43,161 bases of DNA from Lachnospiraceae bacterium (GCA_017940415.1 JAGAYR010000005.1:1-43161); one strand, 5' to 3'. Positions 34,521-43,025 are shown, counted from the first letter of the stretch. The notes: generated by a model not told the origin, from the sequence alone. A program made the numbers and translations.

Positions 34521-34801
34521 TGAAAAAAAGAAAACTGCTCCCGCTTGCAATGATGCTTTTTGCGGGACTTGTTACCGTCATTATTACTTTTATCAGAGGC
34601 TGCAGTATTATCTATAAACTTGTCAGTCTTTTGATAGTATTTCTGATCTTTTACATCATCGGTTCCGTCATAGTATACGCTCTTGATCATTTCGATAAGG
34701 TCAATGAGAAAGCTGTGGAGATGGAAGATGATGTTGTTGAAAAGGATGCGGACGGGGAGATAATCGAACCGTCTTCAGAAGGGGGTCAGGCTCAGCAGTA
34801 G
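34520..34801 (+). CDS. Small two-helix membrane protein of unknown function
   Basis: A 93-residue protein with a basic start (MKKRKLLP), two membrane helices (about 6-24 and 31-53) and an acidic cytoplasmic or external tail (about 57-93). I do not recognise a named family. The start overlaps the cheD stop by one base, a sign of coupled translation, and it precedes fliA. Its position suggests a role tied to motility, which is inference only. Confidence 0.7.
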   Translation: MKKRKLLPLAMMLFAGLVTVIITFIRGCSIIYKLVSLLIVFLIFYIIGSVIVYALDHFDKVNEKAVEMEDDVVEKDADGEIIEPSSEGGQAQQ

Positions 34802-34837
34802 TAAACTGCATTTTTGAGAGGCCGTATATTCAGATAT

Positions 34838-35614
34838 ATGGATGAAGCTTCCAGAAAAAAATTATTGGACGAATATGCCAAGAGCAGAGGAGCAGATGTC
34901 AGAGAAAAGCTGATCATCGAATATGCCCCTCTGGTTAAGGTCGTTGCGGGAAGACTTTCGATGTATCTCGGATACAACGTAGATTTCGAAGATCTCTGCA
35001 GCTACGGAATATTCGGTCTGATAGACGCTATCGATAAATTTGACAACCTTAAGGATGTCAAGTTTGAAACTTATGCCTCTCTGAGAATTCGCGGATCGAT
35101 CCTTGACCAGATCAGAAAGATGGACTGGATTCCCAGAACCATCAGACAGAAGCAGAAAAAGATTGATGCAGTAATGCATGAGATAGAGATCACCCAGGGC
35201 CGTGCCGCTACAGATGACGAGATAGCAAAGGCACTTGGCATTACGGATGATGAATATTCCGAATGGCAGAGCCAGATGAAGATAACCGGACTTGTCAGTC
35301 TCGATGAGTTTGTGGAATCAGGTGCTGATGTGGCTTCTTCGCCTACATCCCAGACAACTACCCATTTCCTCAGCCCCGAGGAAAATATCGATAAGAAGGA
35401 ACTTACGGAGAAGCTTTCCGAAGCTCTTCAGGAACTTACCGATAAAGAACAGCAGATAGTAACTTTCTATTACTATGAGGAGATGACCCTCAAGGAAATC
35501 GCACAGGTTTTGGAAGTATCGGAGTCGAGAGTATCACAGCTTCACACCAGAGCACTTAAGAAGATGAAGGATAAACTCGGTCCGTATATGGATATATTTA
35601 CTCAATCAGTTTAA
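34838..35614 (+). CDS. fliA: Flagellar sigma factor FliA/SigD (sigma-28)
   Basis: This sigma factor directs RNA polymerase to late flagellar and motility promoters. Region 2 is clear (EYAPLVKVVAGRLSMYLGYN, FEDLCSYGIFGLIDAIDKFD, KFETYASLRIRGSILDQIRK), region 3 has DWIPRTIRQKQKKID, and region 4 ends EEMTLKEIAQVLEVSESRVS. The start is uncertain: ATG 34838 gives 258 residues but GAGAGG is 16 bases upstream. TTG 34814 is in frame and also lacks a proper ribosome site. Two sites resembling its target promoter lie in this window (11021, 13410). Confidence 0.94.
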   Translation: MDEASRKKLLDEYAKSRGADVREKLIIEYAPLVKVVAGRLSMYLGYNVDFEDLCSYGIFGLIDAIDKFDNLKDVKFETYASLRIRGSILDQIRKMDWIPRTIRQKQKKIDAVMHEIEITQGRAATDDEIAKALGITDDEYSEWQSQMKITGLVSLDEFVESGADVASSPTSQTTTHFLSPEENIDKKELTEKLSEALQELTDKEQQIVTFYYYEEMTLKEIAQVLEVSESRVSQLHTRALKKMKDKLGPYMDIFTQSV

Positions 35615-35635
35615 GCCCCAGGAAAGTAATACAGT

Positions 35636-37228
35636 ATGAGAAACGGATTTTATAAAGTAGTAAAAACCCCCTCGGGATTCGGCTTACAGATATATGCCCC
35701 TGTTGACGGCGGTGAACCTGTAAGGGTCCAGGAACTTATCAATTACCTTGATAATAACGGTATCAGAGATTATCAGCTTGATAAGCTTAAAGAAGTATGT
35801 GCTTCGGGACAGAATGAACTTCTCGAACTTGGCACCGGGGATTGCCCTCCCATCAGGGAAAATTACTTGTTTTCCGTTTCGGAAGATAATATGAAGGCTA
35901 TCGCAAGATTTACTCCTCCTTCGGATACCGGAGAAAGGATGACTTACGATGAGTTCATCAAGGATATGTCTTTCAGAATGATTAAATTCGGCATTCAGGA
36001 AGAACTCCTTAAGAAGATCTTTGCAAGCAGCGGTATTTACTGTACCGATATAACCGTAGCTAAGGGAAAGCCCGCAAGACACGGCACCGACGCTAAGATA
36101 GAATACTTTTTCAATACCGATGTACACGCCAAGCCCAAGATGAATGAAGACGGTTCCGTCGACTATTTCCATCTTGGGATTGTCAACAATATTAAAGCGG
36201 GAGATAAGCTTGCAACCATTATTCCCGAAGATCCCGGCGCTCCCGGAATGACCATTCAGGGTGCACCCATCAAACCACGTGACGTCAAAAAACTCCGTCA
36301 CAATTTCGGTAAGAATATTACTCTATCCGAGGACAGACTCACCATTACCAGTGATGTTGACGGAATGGTATCCCTCATAGACGGAGCGGTATTCGTATCG
36401 AATGTTTATACCGTTGAAAACGTGGATACGTCTACGGGTAATATCGACTTTACCGGAAGTGTTCAGGTAAACGGAAACATAGCCACCAATTTCGAAGTTA
36501 AAGCTTCGGGGGATGTCATAGTCTATGGCGTTGTTGAAGGAGCTCATGTTGTTGCAGGCGGTAATATCGTCATTGCAAGAGGCATCAACGGAATGAGCAA
36601 GGGCATTCTTGAAGCAGGAAACAACGTTATTGCCAAGTTTATCGAAAACAGTAATGTTAAAGCCGGCGGATATGTAAGCACAGAGTCCATCCTTCATTCC
36701 GATGTTGTTGCAGGAACGGAAGTTAATGTAACCGGAAAACACGGATTCATTACCGGAGGACATGTTCAGGCGGATTCCAAGGTTGAAGCCAAGACTCTGG
36801 GTGCGGTAATGGGTTCTCAGACCATAATCGAAGTCGGAGCAAATCCCGAGCTCAAAGCCGAATTCACCAGAACTCAGAAAGAGATTGCGGACATTGTAAA
36901 ATCCATAAAAGACGCTCAGCCCATCATCCAGAATTTCATGGAAAAGAAAGCAAAGGGCGTAAGAATGACTGCGGACCAGCTCGCTTATGTCAAGCAGACC
37001 GCTGAAAACCTTGAGAAGAACAAGCTTCTTCTTACTGAGAAGAATGCACGTATGCAGGAGCTTAACAAGATTTTCGATCCCGATAAGAAATCTGAAGTTA
37101 TCTGTACCGGAGAAGTTTATCCCGGCACTACCATAATTATCGGAGATCTTTCCATGAACGTAAAAGACAGCTATAAATATTGCAGGTTCATCAGACAGGC
37201 CGGCGATGTCAAGATGGCTCCGCTGTAA
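35636..37228 (+). CDS. FapA family (DUF342) polymer-forming-like protein
   Basis: A 530-residue DUF342/FapA-type protein. It has an N-terminal domain (about 1-165), a beta-helix stretch of short Gly/Val repeats (about 265-400: GNIDFTGSVQVNGNIATNFE, VKASGDVIVYGVVEGAHVVA, GKHGFITGGHVQADSKVEAK) and a C-terminal coiled coil (about 405-485). Such genes are common near fliA in Clostridia. Function is not known; polar or scaffold roles have been suggested for relatives. ATG 35636 has a modest ribosome site (CAGGAAAG). Confidence 0.85.
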   Translation: MRNGFYKVVKTPSGFGLQIYAPVDGGEPVRVQELINYLDNNGIRDYQLDKLKEVCASGQNELLELGTGDCPPIRENYLFSVSEDNMKAIARFTPPSDTGERMTYDEFIKDMSFRMIKFGIQEELLKKIFASSGIYCTDITVAKGKPARHGTDAKIEYFFNTDVHAKPKMNEDGSVDYFHLGIVNNIKAGDKLATIIPEDPGAPGMTIQGAPIKPRDVKKLRHNFGKNITLSEDRLTITSDVDGMVSLIDGAVFVSNVYTVENVDTSTGNIDFTGSVQVNGNIATNFEVKASGDVIVYGVVEGAHVVAGGNIVIARGINGMSKGILEAGNNVIAKFIENSNVKAGGYVSTESILHSDVVAGTEVNVTGKHGFITGGHVQADSKVEAKTLGAVMGSQTIIEVGANPELKAEFTRTQKEIADIVKSIKDAQPIIQNFMEKKAKGVRMTADQLAYVKQTAENLEKNKLLLTEKNARMQELNKIFDPDKKSEVICTGEVYPGTTIIIGDLSMNVKDSYKYCRFIRQAGDVKMAPL

Positions 37229-37237
37229 GGAGGGAGT

Positions 37238-37540
37238 ATGGCAGGAATTGAGATAATGCAGATCCCCGCTTCCATCGATTATGCATCCCTCAAACAACAT
37301 GAGGACATGCACGCTGCACTTGTTTCCAATCAGGCGCTGGACGAGAATGAGAAGAAGACAGAGCTTTCTCATTCTCAGGTATCGGATACGGAAAAAACTG
37401 AAATGAAAGCCGATGACGGAGGAGGACATTCAGGTTCTTACTCCGGAGACGGCGGTCAGAATCGTCGTAAGAAATCGGAAGAAAACACCGATAAGGTTGT
37501 CATTAAAGGCGCCTCGTCTTCTTTTGACATCAAGATTTGA
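37238..37540 (+). CDS. Hypothetical hydrophilic protein in the flagellar cluster
   Basis: A 100-residue protein that starts MAGIEIMQIPASIDYASLKQ and ends VVIKGASSSFDIKI. The middle (about 40-85) is a charged, Gly/Ser/Lys-rich linker, probably disordered. No membrane helix or signal peptide. It follows an excellent ribosome site (AAGGAGGGAGT). I do not recognise the family. The patterned ends with a loose middle suggest two short binding segments. Confidence 0.7.
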   Translation: MAGIEIMQIPASIDYASLKQHEDMHAALVSNQALDENEKKTELSHSQVSDTEKTEMKADDGGGHSGSYSGDGGQNRRKKSEENTDKVVIKGASSSFDIKI

Positions 37541-37553
37541 GAGGATATAACAG

Positions 37554-38381
37554 ATGACTATTCTTGAGATTATCCTGCTTGCCGCAGGCGCACTATTAAT
37601 AGCGGCAAGCTTTTTTTTCCCGGAAAAAGAAGAAGCTTCTTCCATAGAAAATATAGATGCTCTTGTTCGTGAAGAGGTTAAAGCCAGCATCGAAGCAGAG
37701 TCCGAAAACATGCGCAGACATGTTGAGGATGTAGTCGATGAGGCTGTTTCTTATGCCGAGGAAAAAACGGAGCGTGCCCTTGAGCGTATCACCAATGAGA
37801 AGATCATGGCGGTAAACGAGTATTCCGACACAGTCCTCGATGAGATCAATAAGAACCATAAAGAGGTCATGTTCTTATATGACATGCTCAATGACAAGCA
37901 GAAGAATCTTAAGAATACTGTGACCGAGGCAAGTGAAGCTGCCAAAGAAGTTCAGAAAACCACTGAAGAATTAAAGTCTGTAAGCAGAGAAGTAAATACA
38001 GCTCCGGCTGAAGTTACGATAAATACCGAGAACATGGGACCTGTTAAGATGACGTCCCAAAAGGCCGTGAATTTCTTCTCGGGCCTGGAGGCAGAAGAAG
38101 CCAAGGCTACAATAAAGAGCGTATCTGAAGAAGAACCTGTTAAGGAAGTCAGAACCCTTAACTGGGCATCACTTGCGGTTAACGACGCCAACGAAGCCGA
38201 GAAAAAGGAAGCTGCCAAAGAAGGAAGGGAACCGGAGAATGTAATAGAAGGTCCCCGAGAGAGACTTAACAGAGAAGTGATCGAACTTGCGGATTCGGGA
38301 ATGGAACCTGTGGAGATAGCAAGAAAGCTTAAAATGGGAGTCGGAGAGGTAGGACTTATTCTGGGCCTTCACGGCAGGTGA
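37554..38381 (+). CDS. Membrane-anchored coiled-coil protein (DUF6115-like)
   Basis: A 275-residue protein: an N-terminal membrane helix (about 2-22), a long coiled coil (about 30-140), a charged linker and a C-terminal helix-turn-helix-like tail (about 240-275: EVIELADSGMEPVEIARKLK, then VGEVGLILGLHGR). The tail recalls the DUF6115 family found near clostridial motility genes; I give that from memory. The tail could bind protein or DNA at the membrane; function is unknown. Confidence 0.7.
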   Translation: MTILEIILLAAGALLIAASFFFPEKEEASSIENIDALVREEVKASIEAESENMRRHVEDVVDEAVSYAEEKTERALERITNEKIMAVNEYSDTVLDEINKNHKEVMFLYDMLNDKQKNLKNTVTEASEAAKEVQKTTEELKSVSREVNTAPAEVTINTENMGPVKMTSQKAVNFFSGLEAEEAKATIKSVSEEEPVKEVRTLNWASLAVNDANEAEKKEAAKEGREPENVIEGPRERLNREVIELADSGMEPVEIARKLKMGVGEVGLILGLHGR

Positions 38382-38385
38382 TCAT

Positions 38386-39081
38386 ATGAGCAAAAAGAGC
38401 AAATATTATATGAGAGGTATCGGGGTAGGCATTCTCGTCTGTGCTCTGATACTGATCATTTCAAGAAAGAATACACAGCCGGTCATATCTGATGAAGAGA
38501 TCATTTCAAGAGCAAGGGCTCTTGGAATGGTTGAAAGCGGAGACCAGACACTTACGGAAGCTACCGGAGTTTCGGATGCGGAAGTTTCTCCTTCCGTAAC
38601 TCAGTCCCCTTTGCCAACGCCTTTAGCTTCACCTTCATCTTCACCTGAGGCATCTGTATACCCGGTTTTGACATCAGCTTCAACGGAGCCATCCGTATAC
38701 CCTGTCCTGACTTCAGCTTCAACCGAACCATCCGTATATCCTGTTCTGACTTCGGCAGTTCCGGAGGAGACTGATTCACCCGAGCCGTCCGCTGAACCCG
38801 AACCTTCGGTTACACCTGAGTCTTCGCTATCAGCTTCACCTTCTCCCGAAGCAAGTAACGATCAGCTTCTTACGGATCTGGTATATGTAACACTCACCGT
38901 ATACAGCGGTAACAGTTCGGATACCATTGCAAGAAGGGCAGAGGAGCTTGGCCTTGTAACCAATTCAAGAGAATTCGATGCATATCTGGTTACCAACGGA
39001 TATGCGAACCGTATCAGAGTCGGATCGTTTGAGATACCGCTCGGTGCATCATATGAGTACATAGCCAAGGCTATTACCTGA
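38386..39081 (+). CDS. Membrane-anchored protein with MltG/YceG LysM-like domain, no lytic domain
   Basis: The 231 residues have a basic start, an anchor helix (about 11-26), a long Pro/Ser/Glu-rich stalk (about 55-165) with tandem repeats and a C-terminal domain (about 170-231: LTVYSGNSSDTIARRAEELG, ANRIRVGSFEIPLGASYEYI). The C-terminal domain resembles the LysM-like region of MltG, but the transglycosylase domain of MltG is missing. It could bind peptidoglycan outside the membrane. It is the last gene before the rpsB promoter and overlaps none. Confidence 0.65.
   Translation: MSKKSKYYMRGIGVGILVCALILIISRKNTQPVISDEEIISRARALGMVESGDQTLTEATGVSDAEVSPSVTQSPLPTPLASPSSSPEASVYPVLTSASTEPSVYPVLTSASTEPSVYPVLTSAVPEETDSPEPSAEPEPSVTPESSLSASPSPEASNDQLLTDLVYVTLTVYSGNSSDTIARRAEELGLVTNSREFDAYLVTNGYANRIRVGSFEIPLGASYEYIAKAIT
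38653..38769 (+). repeat. 39-bp tandem repeats in the stalk of the MltG-like protein
   Basis: Three units (38653-38691, 38692-38730 and a diverging 38731-38769) code SVYPVLTSASTEP, SVYPVLTSASTEP and SVYPVLTSAVPEE. Third-position differences show the copies are not brand new. They lengthen a Pro/Ser stalk between membrane and wall. Confidence 0.9.
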
Positions 39082-39093
39082 TGGATAATGAAG

Positions 39094-39128
39094 ATATGAA
39101 GTTTTTCTTGCATTAATATACTTCATAT
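39094..39128 (+). promoter_or_regulatory. Dyad flanking the rpsB -35 (possible operon-end hairpin)
   Basis: ATATGAAGT (39094-39102) and ACTTCATAT (39120-39128) are perfect inverted arms, 17 bases apart, with the -35 between them. There is no following U-tract, so it is at best a weak end for the motility unit. It may instead be an operator pair. Confidence 0.4.
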
Positions 39129-39136
39129 GATAAAAT
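39108..39136 (+). promoter_or_regulatory. Promoter of rpsB-tsf
   Basis: TTGCAT (39108-39113), 17-bp spacer, TAAAAT (39131-39136), with TG at 39128-39129 giving an extended -10. Predicted start near 39143, leaving a leader of about 130 bases. A strong promoter is expected for ribosomal genes. Confidence 0.6.
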
Positions 39137-39142
39137 TCGAAC

Positions 39143-39264
39143 GTTGTAACTATAAAACACGGCTGTTTTACCGTGAGGGTGTGCCCGAAAGGGTCCCGCA
39201 GCGGGTTTGGACCTTTAACGCTTGGATCCATTAAAAGACAGTCGGAAGATTAACATTTATAAGG
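39143..39264 (+). ncRNA. Structured leader RNA of rpsB (candidate autoregulatory)
   Basis: Several short stems can be drawn: CACGG/CCGTG (about 39158-39174), CCC-GAAA-GGG (about 39184-39193), CCCGC-A-GCGGG (about 39195-39205) enclosed by GGTCC/GGACC. An unpaired A-rich part and the ribosome site AAGGAGG (39261-39267) follow. The 193-base gap has no ORF. A leader through which S2 controls its own operon is an inference; I do not match it to a named RNA family. Confidence 0.45.
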
Positions 39265-39274
39265 AGGATCTAAA

Positions 39275-39997
39275 ATGAGCGTTATTTCTATGAAACAGCT
39301 TCTTGAAGCCGGTGTACACTTCGGACATCAGACCAGACGTTGGAACCCTAAGATGGCTCCCTACATCTTTACCGAGCGTAACGGCATCCACATCATTGAC
39401 CTTCAGAAGAGCGTTGGAAAGCTTGATGAAGCTTACAAGGCAGTCAGTGAGATCGTAGCCCAGGGCGGCACAATCCTTTTCGTAGGAACCAAAAAGCAGG
39501 CACAGGACGCAGTTAAGACTGAAGCTGAGCGTTGCGGTATGTATTTCGTAAATGAGAGATGGCTCGGCGGTATGCTTACCAACTTCCGTACCATCCAGTC
39601 TCGTATAAACAGACTTCGCCAGATCGAGAGAATGTCAGAGGACGGAACTTTTGATGTTCTTCCCAAGAAAGAGGTTATCGGACTTCGTAAAGAGTGGGAT
39701 AAGCTCGAGAAGAACCTTGGCGGAATCAAGGACATGACCAGAATTCCCGATGCTATCTTTGTAGTTGATCCCAAGAAGGAGAACATCTGCGTACAGGAAG
39801 CAAGAGCACTCGGAATTACCCTTATCGGAATCGGTGATACCAACTGTGATCCCGATGAGCTTGATTACATCATTCCCGGTAACGATGACGCTATCCGTGC
39901 CGTAAAGCTTATCGTAAGCAAGATGGCTGACGCTGTTATCGAAGCAAGCCAGGGAACCTCTAATGTAGCTAACGAAGAAGCAGCTGAAGAGGCTTAA
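39275..39997 (+). CDS. rpsB: 30S ribosomal protein S2
   Basis: S2 is a small-subunit ribosomal protein joining late in assembly. The 240 residues show [20 protein letters not shown], the signature [20 protein letters not shown] and [20 protein letters not shown]. The tail is Glu/Ala-rich. Length is usual. Excellent ribosome site. Paired with tsf, as in most bacteria. Confidence 0.98.
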   Translation: MSVISMKQLLEAGVHFGHQTRRWNPKMAPYIFTERNGIHIIDLQKSVGKLDEAYKAVSEIVAQGGTILFVGTKKQAQDAVKTEAERCGMYFVNERWLGGMLTNFRTIQSRINRLRQIERMSEDGTFDVLPKKEVIGLRKEWDKLEKNLGGIKDMTRIPDAIFVVDPKKENICVQEARALGITLIGIGDTNCDPDELDYIIPGNDDAIRAVKLIVSKMADAVIEASQGTSNVANEEAAEEA

Positions 39998-40034
39998 TCG
40001 TAACATTTAACTCAGTTTTTTAAGGAGAAATATT

Positions 40035-41132
40035 ATGGCAGAAATCAGTGCTTCCATGGTAAAGGAGCTGCGTGAGAAGAGCGGCGCCGGAATGATGGAT
40101 TGTAAGAAGGCTCTTAACGAGACTAACGGAGATATGGATGCAGCCCTTGAGTTCCTTAGAAAGAACGGACAGGCTAAGGCTGTTAAGAAGGCAAGCCGTA
40201 TTGCTGCAGAGGGTATCTGCTGCATCGCTACCGAAGGCGACAACAAGGCTGCTGTTGTAGAAGTTAACTCTGAGACCGACTTCGTTGCTAAGAACGAGAA
40301 GTTCCAGAACTTCGTTAAAGAAGTTGCTGAGCAGGCACTTCAGTCAGATTCTAAGGATATCGAGTCCTTCATGGCAGAGAGCTGGAAGGCAGATTCTTCC
40401 AAGACTGTTAATGACGTTCAGGTTGAGATGATCGCTACCATCGGTGAGAAGCTCAACATCAGACGTTTCGAGAAGGTTTCTACCGATAACGGATGTGTTG
40501 CTACCTATGTACACGGCGGCGGAAGAATCGGCGTTATCGTAGTAGGTGAGACCGCTACCGTTAATGACGGTGTTAAGGAGGCTCTTAAGAACGTAGCTCT
40601 TCAGGTTGCTTCCATGAACCCTCAGTATGTAAGCAGAGATGATATCTCCGCTGATGAGATGAAGAAGATCGAAGAGATCACTCTTGATTCTGCTCTTAAC
40701 GATCCCGCGACTCTTCCCAAGCCCATCCTTCAGAAGCTCCTTGACAAGGCAGTTAACGAGAAGCTTTGGAGTGAGGAAGATCTCACCGCATATGAGGCAG
40801 AGAAGAACAACAAGTTCCTCTTCAACTTCCTTTCAGATGCTGCAAAGGCTACTCTTGCACAGCTTGCAATGGATGACAAGGCTAACATCTCCGCAGATAA
40901 GATCTTCAGCGGACTTGTACAGGGTCGTATCTCAAAGCAGATCAAAGAGTCTACCCTTCTTGAGCAGGTATATGTAAAGGCTGAAGACGGAAAGCAGAAC
41001 GTTGGCGCTTACCTCAAGAGCGTACAGGCTGACCTTAAGATCGCTAAGATTGTTCGTTTCGAGACCGGCGAAGGCATGGAGAAGAAGAACGAAGATTTCG
41101 CTGCTGAAGTTGCAAAGCAGATGAACGGCTGA
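40035..41132 (+). CDS. tsf: Translation elongation factor Ts
   Basis: EF-Ts reloads EF-Tu with GTP. The N-terminal UBA-like domain (SASMVKELREKSGAGMMDCK, KKALNETNGDMDAALEFLR) and the core VEVNSETDFVAKNEKFQNFV contain the TDFVA contact with EF-Tu. The protein has 365 residues, longer than E. coli (283) or Bacillus (about 293) EF-Ts; the additional length lies mainly in the second half (about 215-325), around the coiled-coil part. ATG follows AAGGAG. A strong terminator lies 20 bases after the stop. Confidence 0.97.
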   Translation: MAEISASMVKELREKSGAGMMDCKKALNETNGDMDAALEFLRKNGQAKAVKKASRIAAEGICCIATEGDNKAAVVEVNSETDFVAKNEKFQNFVKEVAEQALQSDSKDIESFMAESWKADSSKTVNDVQVEMIATIGEKLNIRRFEKVSTDNGCVATYVHGGGRIGVIVVGETATVNDGVKEALKNVALQVASMNPQYVSRDDISADEMKKIEEITLDSALNDPATLPKPILQKLLDKAVNEKLWSEEDLTAYEAEKNNKFLFNFLSDAAKATLAQLAMDDKANISADKIFSGLVQGRISKQIKESTLLEQVYVKAEDGKQNVGAYLKSVQADLKIAKIVRFETGEGMEKKNEDFAAEVAKQMNG

Positions 41133-41151
41133 TCGTAAACTTAAGCATATT

Positions 41152-41185
41152 AAAATCCCGCAGGATTAACCTGCGGGATTTTTTT
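41152..41185 (+). terminator. Rho-independent terminator after tsf
   Basis: Perfect 13-bp stem (AAAATCCCGCAGG at 41152-41164 with CCTGCGGGATTTT at 41170-41182), 5-base loop and seven Ts (41179-41185). The group II intron begins 3 bases further on, the typical insertion context of subgroup IIC introns. Confidence 0.95.
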
Positions 41186-41629
41186 GGGTGTGCGCCTAGC
41201 GGCGCACGTTTCTAACGGGTTCAAGTCCCGAATCCGCCCGGTAGTGGGAAGGATATAGCCGAAGGCAAGGGTGTCCGCCGCGAGGCGGAATCTGAAGGAA
41301 GCTAAATGTGGGGAACATACTAACCCACGGGCAAATCTCTGGTCTGACGTACAGAAATCTCATATGAGGTTATGCATGAGGGTAAGGCTGCATTCCAAGT
41401 CGAAGCCCAATAACTACACGGAATCATGCATGATAAATGAGGCAGATGGATGGAGAGGAAGAAACGTGTGGTACCTAGGGAGGTCTGTGTGATATGCCTT
41501 GAAAGAGGTAACCATTACCCAAAGTAATGTTGAACGCACAGAAGTCAGCAGAGGTCATAGTAGCCGAGAGGTGAAGGACCGAATCAATAGGAGTCTTAAG
41601 TATGACCGAGAAAGGAGGAATGACCTTTA

Positions 41630-43024
41630 ATGGCAGAAAACATTGAAAACAATGGCTGTTCGCAAAGAGATAGTGCGGAACACGAAGGGTATGCGAAAGC
41701 GCTTAGGTCATTCAATCGGATATGGAAAGAAAGAGACAGTGCACAGCCGAAGCTCTTGGAAGCGATACTGTATAAGGATAACTTTAACAGAGCGTACAAA
41801 AGAGTTAAGGCAAACAAGGGAGCGCCAGGTATTGATGGTATGACCATTGAAGAGGCACTTCCGTACCTTAAGGAACATCAACAGGAGTTAACTGACCGCA
41901 TATACCGCGGTAAATATACTCCATCGCCAGTCAGGCGAGTTGAGATTCCGAAACCAGATGGAGGTGTGCGTAAGCTTGGCATACCTACCGTGATAGACCG
42001 AACACTCCAACAGGCAATAACTCAACAGCTAGTGCCAATCTATGAACCATTGTTCGCGGATGGAAGCTACGGCTATCGCCCAAACAGAAGCGCAAAGGAT
42101 GCTATACAGAAGGTAAAGGAATACGCAGAACAAGGTTACACTTTTGCAGTAGTCTTGGATTTATCAAAGTATTTTGACACCTTGAATCATGAAATACTTA
42201 TCAATCTTCTCAGAAGGAATGTTAAGGATGAACGTGTAGTTCAACTAATAAAGCGTTATCTGAAAAGTGGGGTAATGGAGAATGGAGTGGTCATTGATAC
42301 AGAAGAAGGTTCACCGCAAGGTGGAAATTTATCTCCACTTCTTGCGAATATCTACCTCAATGAGTTTGACCAAGAGTTTCTGAAAAGGGGTGTACCCTGC
42401 ATAAGATATGCAGATGACATCGTTCTTCTAGCAAAAAGCAAAAGAGCATCAGAGAGACTCTTGGAAAGCAGTACAAAATATCTCGAAGAGAAACTGAAGT
42501 TAACAGTAAATCGAGAGAAAAGTCGTACTGTCAGCGTGTTTGCAATCCGAAATTTTAAATTTCTTGGCTTTGCATTGGGAAAGAACAAAAGTGGCACTTA
42601 TGTCCGAGTTCATCCAAAGTCATGGAAGAAGTTTAAATCCAGACTGAAGGACTTATCATCCCGTAAGTCAGCACAGTCAATCAAACCAAGCCTTGCGAAA
42701 ATCAAGATATACGCTCGAGGATGGCTAAACTACTACGGAATTGCTAGCATGAAGGACAAAATAGGCGACACCAATGGATGGCTCTATCACAGAATACGTA
42801 TGTGTATTTGGAAACAATGGAAGGAACCTAAGACTAAGATGAGAAATCTGATTAAGAAGGGAATTCCGGAATACTATGCATATATGGCGGCTAATAGCCG
42901 CAAGGGACATTGGTTCTGTTCTAACCTAACAACGGTTAAGCGAGCTATGTCAAAAGAAAGACTGATAAACAGTGGCTTTTATGATTTAGCCACAGCCTAT
43001 CAGTCTGTGCACGTCAACTATTGA
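41630..43024 (+). CDS. ltrA: Group II intron reverse transcriptase/maturase
   Basis: The intron-encoded protein copies intron RNA into DNA and helps splicing. The 464 residues have the RT domain (KANKGAPGIDGMTIEE, YRPNRSAKDAIQKVKEY, LDLSKYFDTLNHEIL, SPQGGNLSPLLANIYLNEFD), the catalytic CIRYADDIVLL and a maturase (X/GIIM) domain (about 340-430, ARGWLNYYGI, RMCIWKQWKEP). No HNH endonuclease follows, as expected for class C-type elements. All RT motifs are intact, so it could be active. ATG 41630 lies 11 bases after AAAGGAGG. Confidence 0.95.
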   Translation: MAENIENNGCSQRDSAEHEGYAKALRSFNRIWKERDSAQPKLLEAILYKDNFNRAYKRVKANKGAPGIDGMTIEEALPYLKEHQQELTDRIYRGKYTPSPVRRVEIPKPDGGVRKLGIPTVIDRTLQQAITQQLVPIYEPLFADGSYGYRPNRSAKDAIQKVKEYAEQGYTFAVVLDLSKYFDTLNHEILINLLRRNVKDERVVQLIKRYLKSGVMENGVVIDTEEGSPQGGNLSPLLANIYLNEFDQEFLKRGVPCIRYADDIVLLAKSKRASERLLESSTKYLEEKLKLTVNREKSRTVSVFAIRNFKFLGFALGKNKSGTYVRVHPKSWKKFKSRLKDLSSRKSAQSIKPSLAKIKIYARGWLNYYGIASMKDKIGDTNGWLYHRIRMCIWKQWKEPKTKMRNLIKKGIPEYYAYMAANSRKGHWFCSNLTTVKRAMSKERLINSGFYDLATAYQSVHVNY

Positions 43025-43025
43025 A

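Noticed and set aside
39176-39205. GTGTGCCCG in the rpsB leader, like a group IIC intron 5' end
   Set aside because: No domain V or other intron parts follow; the gap to rpsB is too short. Short stems explain the sequence.
41271-41492. A 73-codon open frame in the intron 5' region
   Set aside because: It lies in ribozyme domains I-III, whose RNA sequence is conserved for folding; no sign of a real protein.
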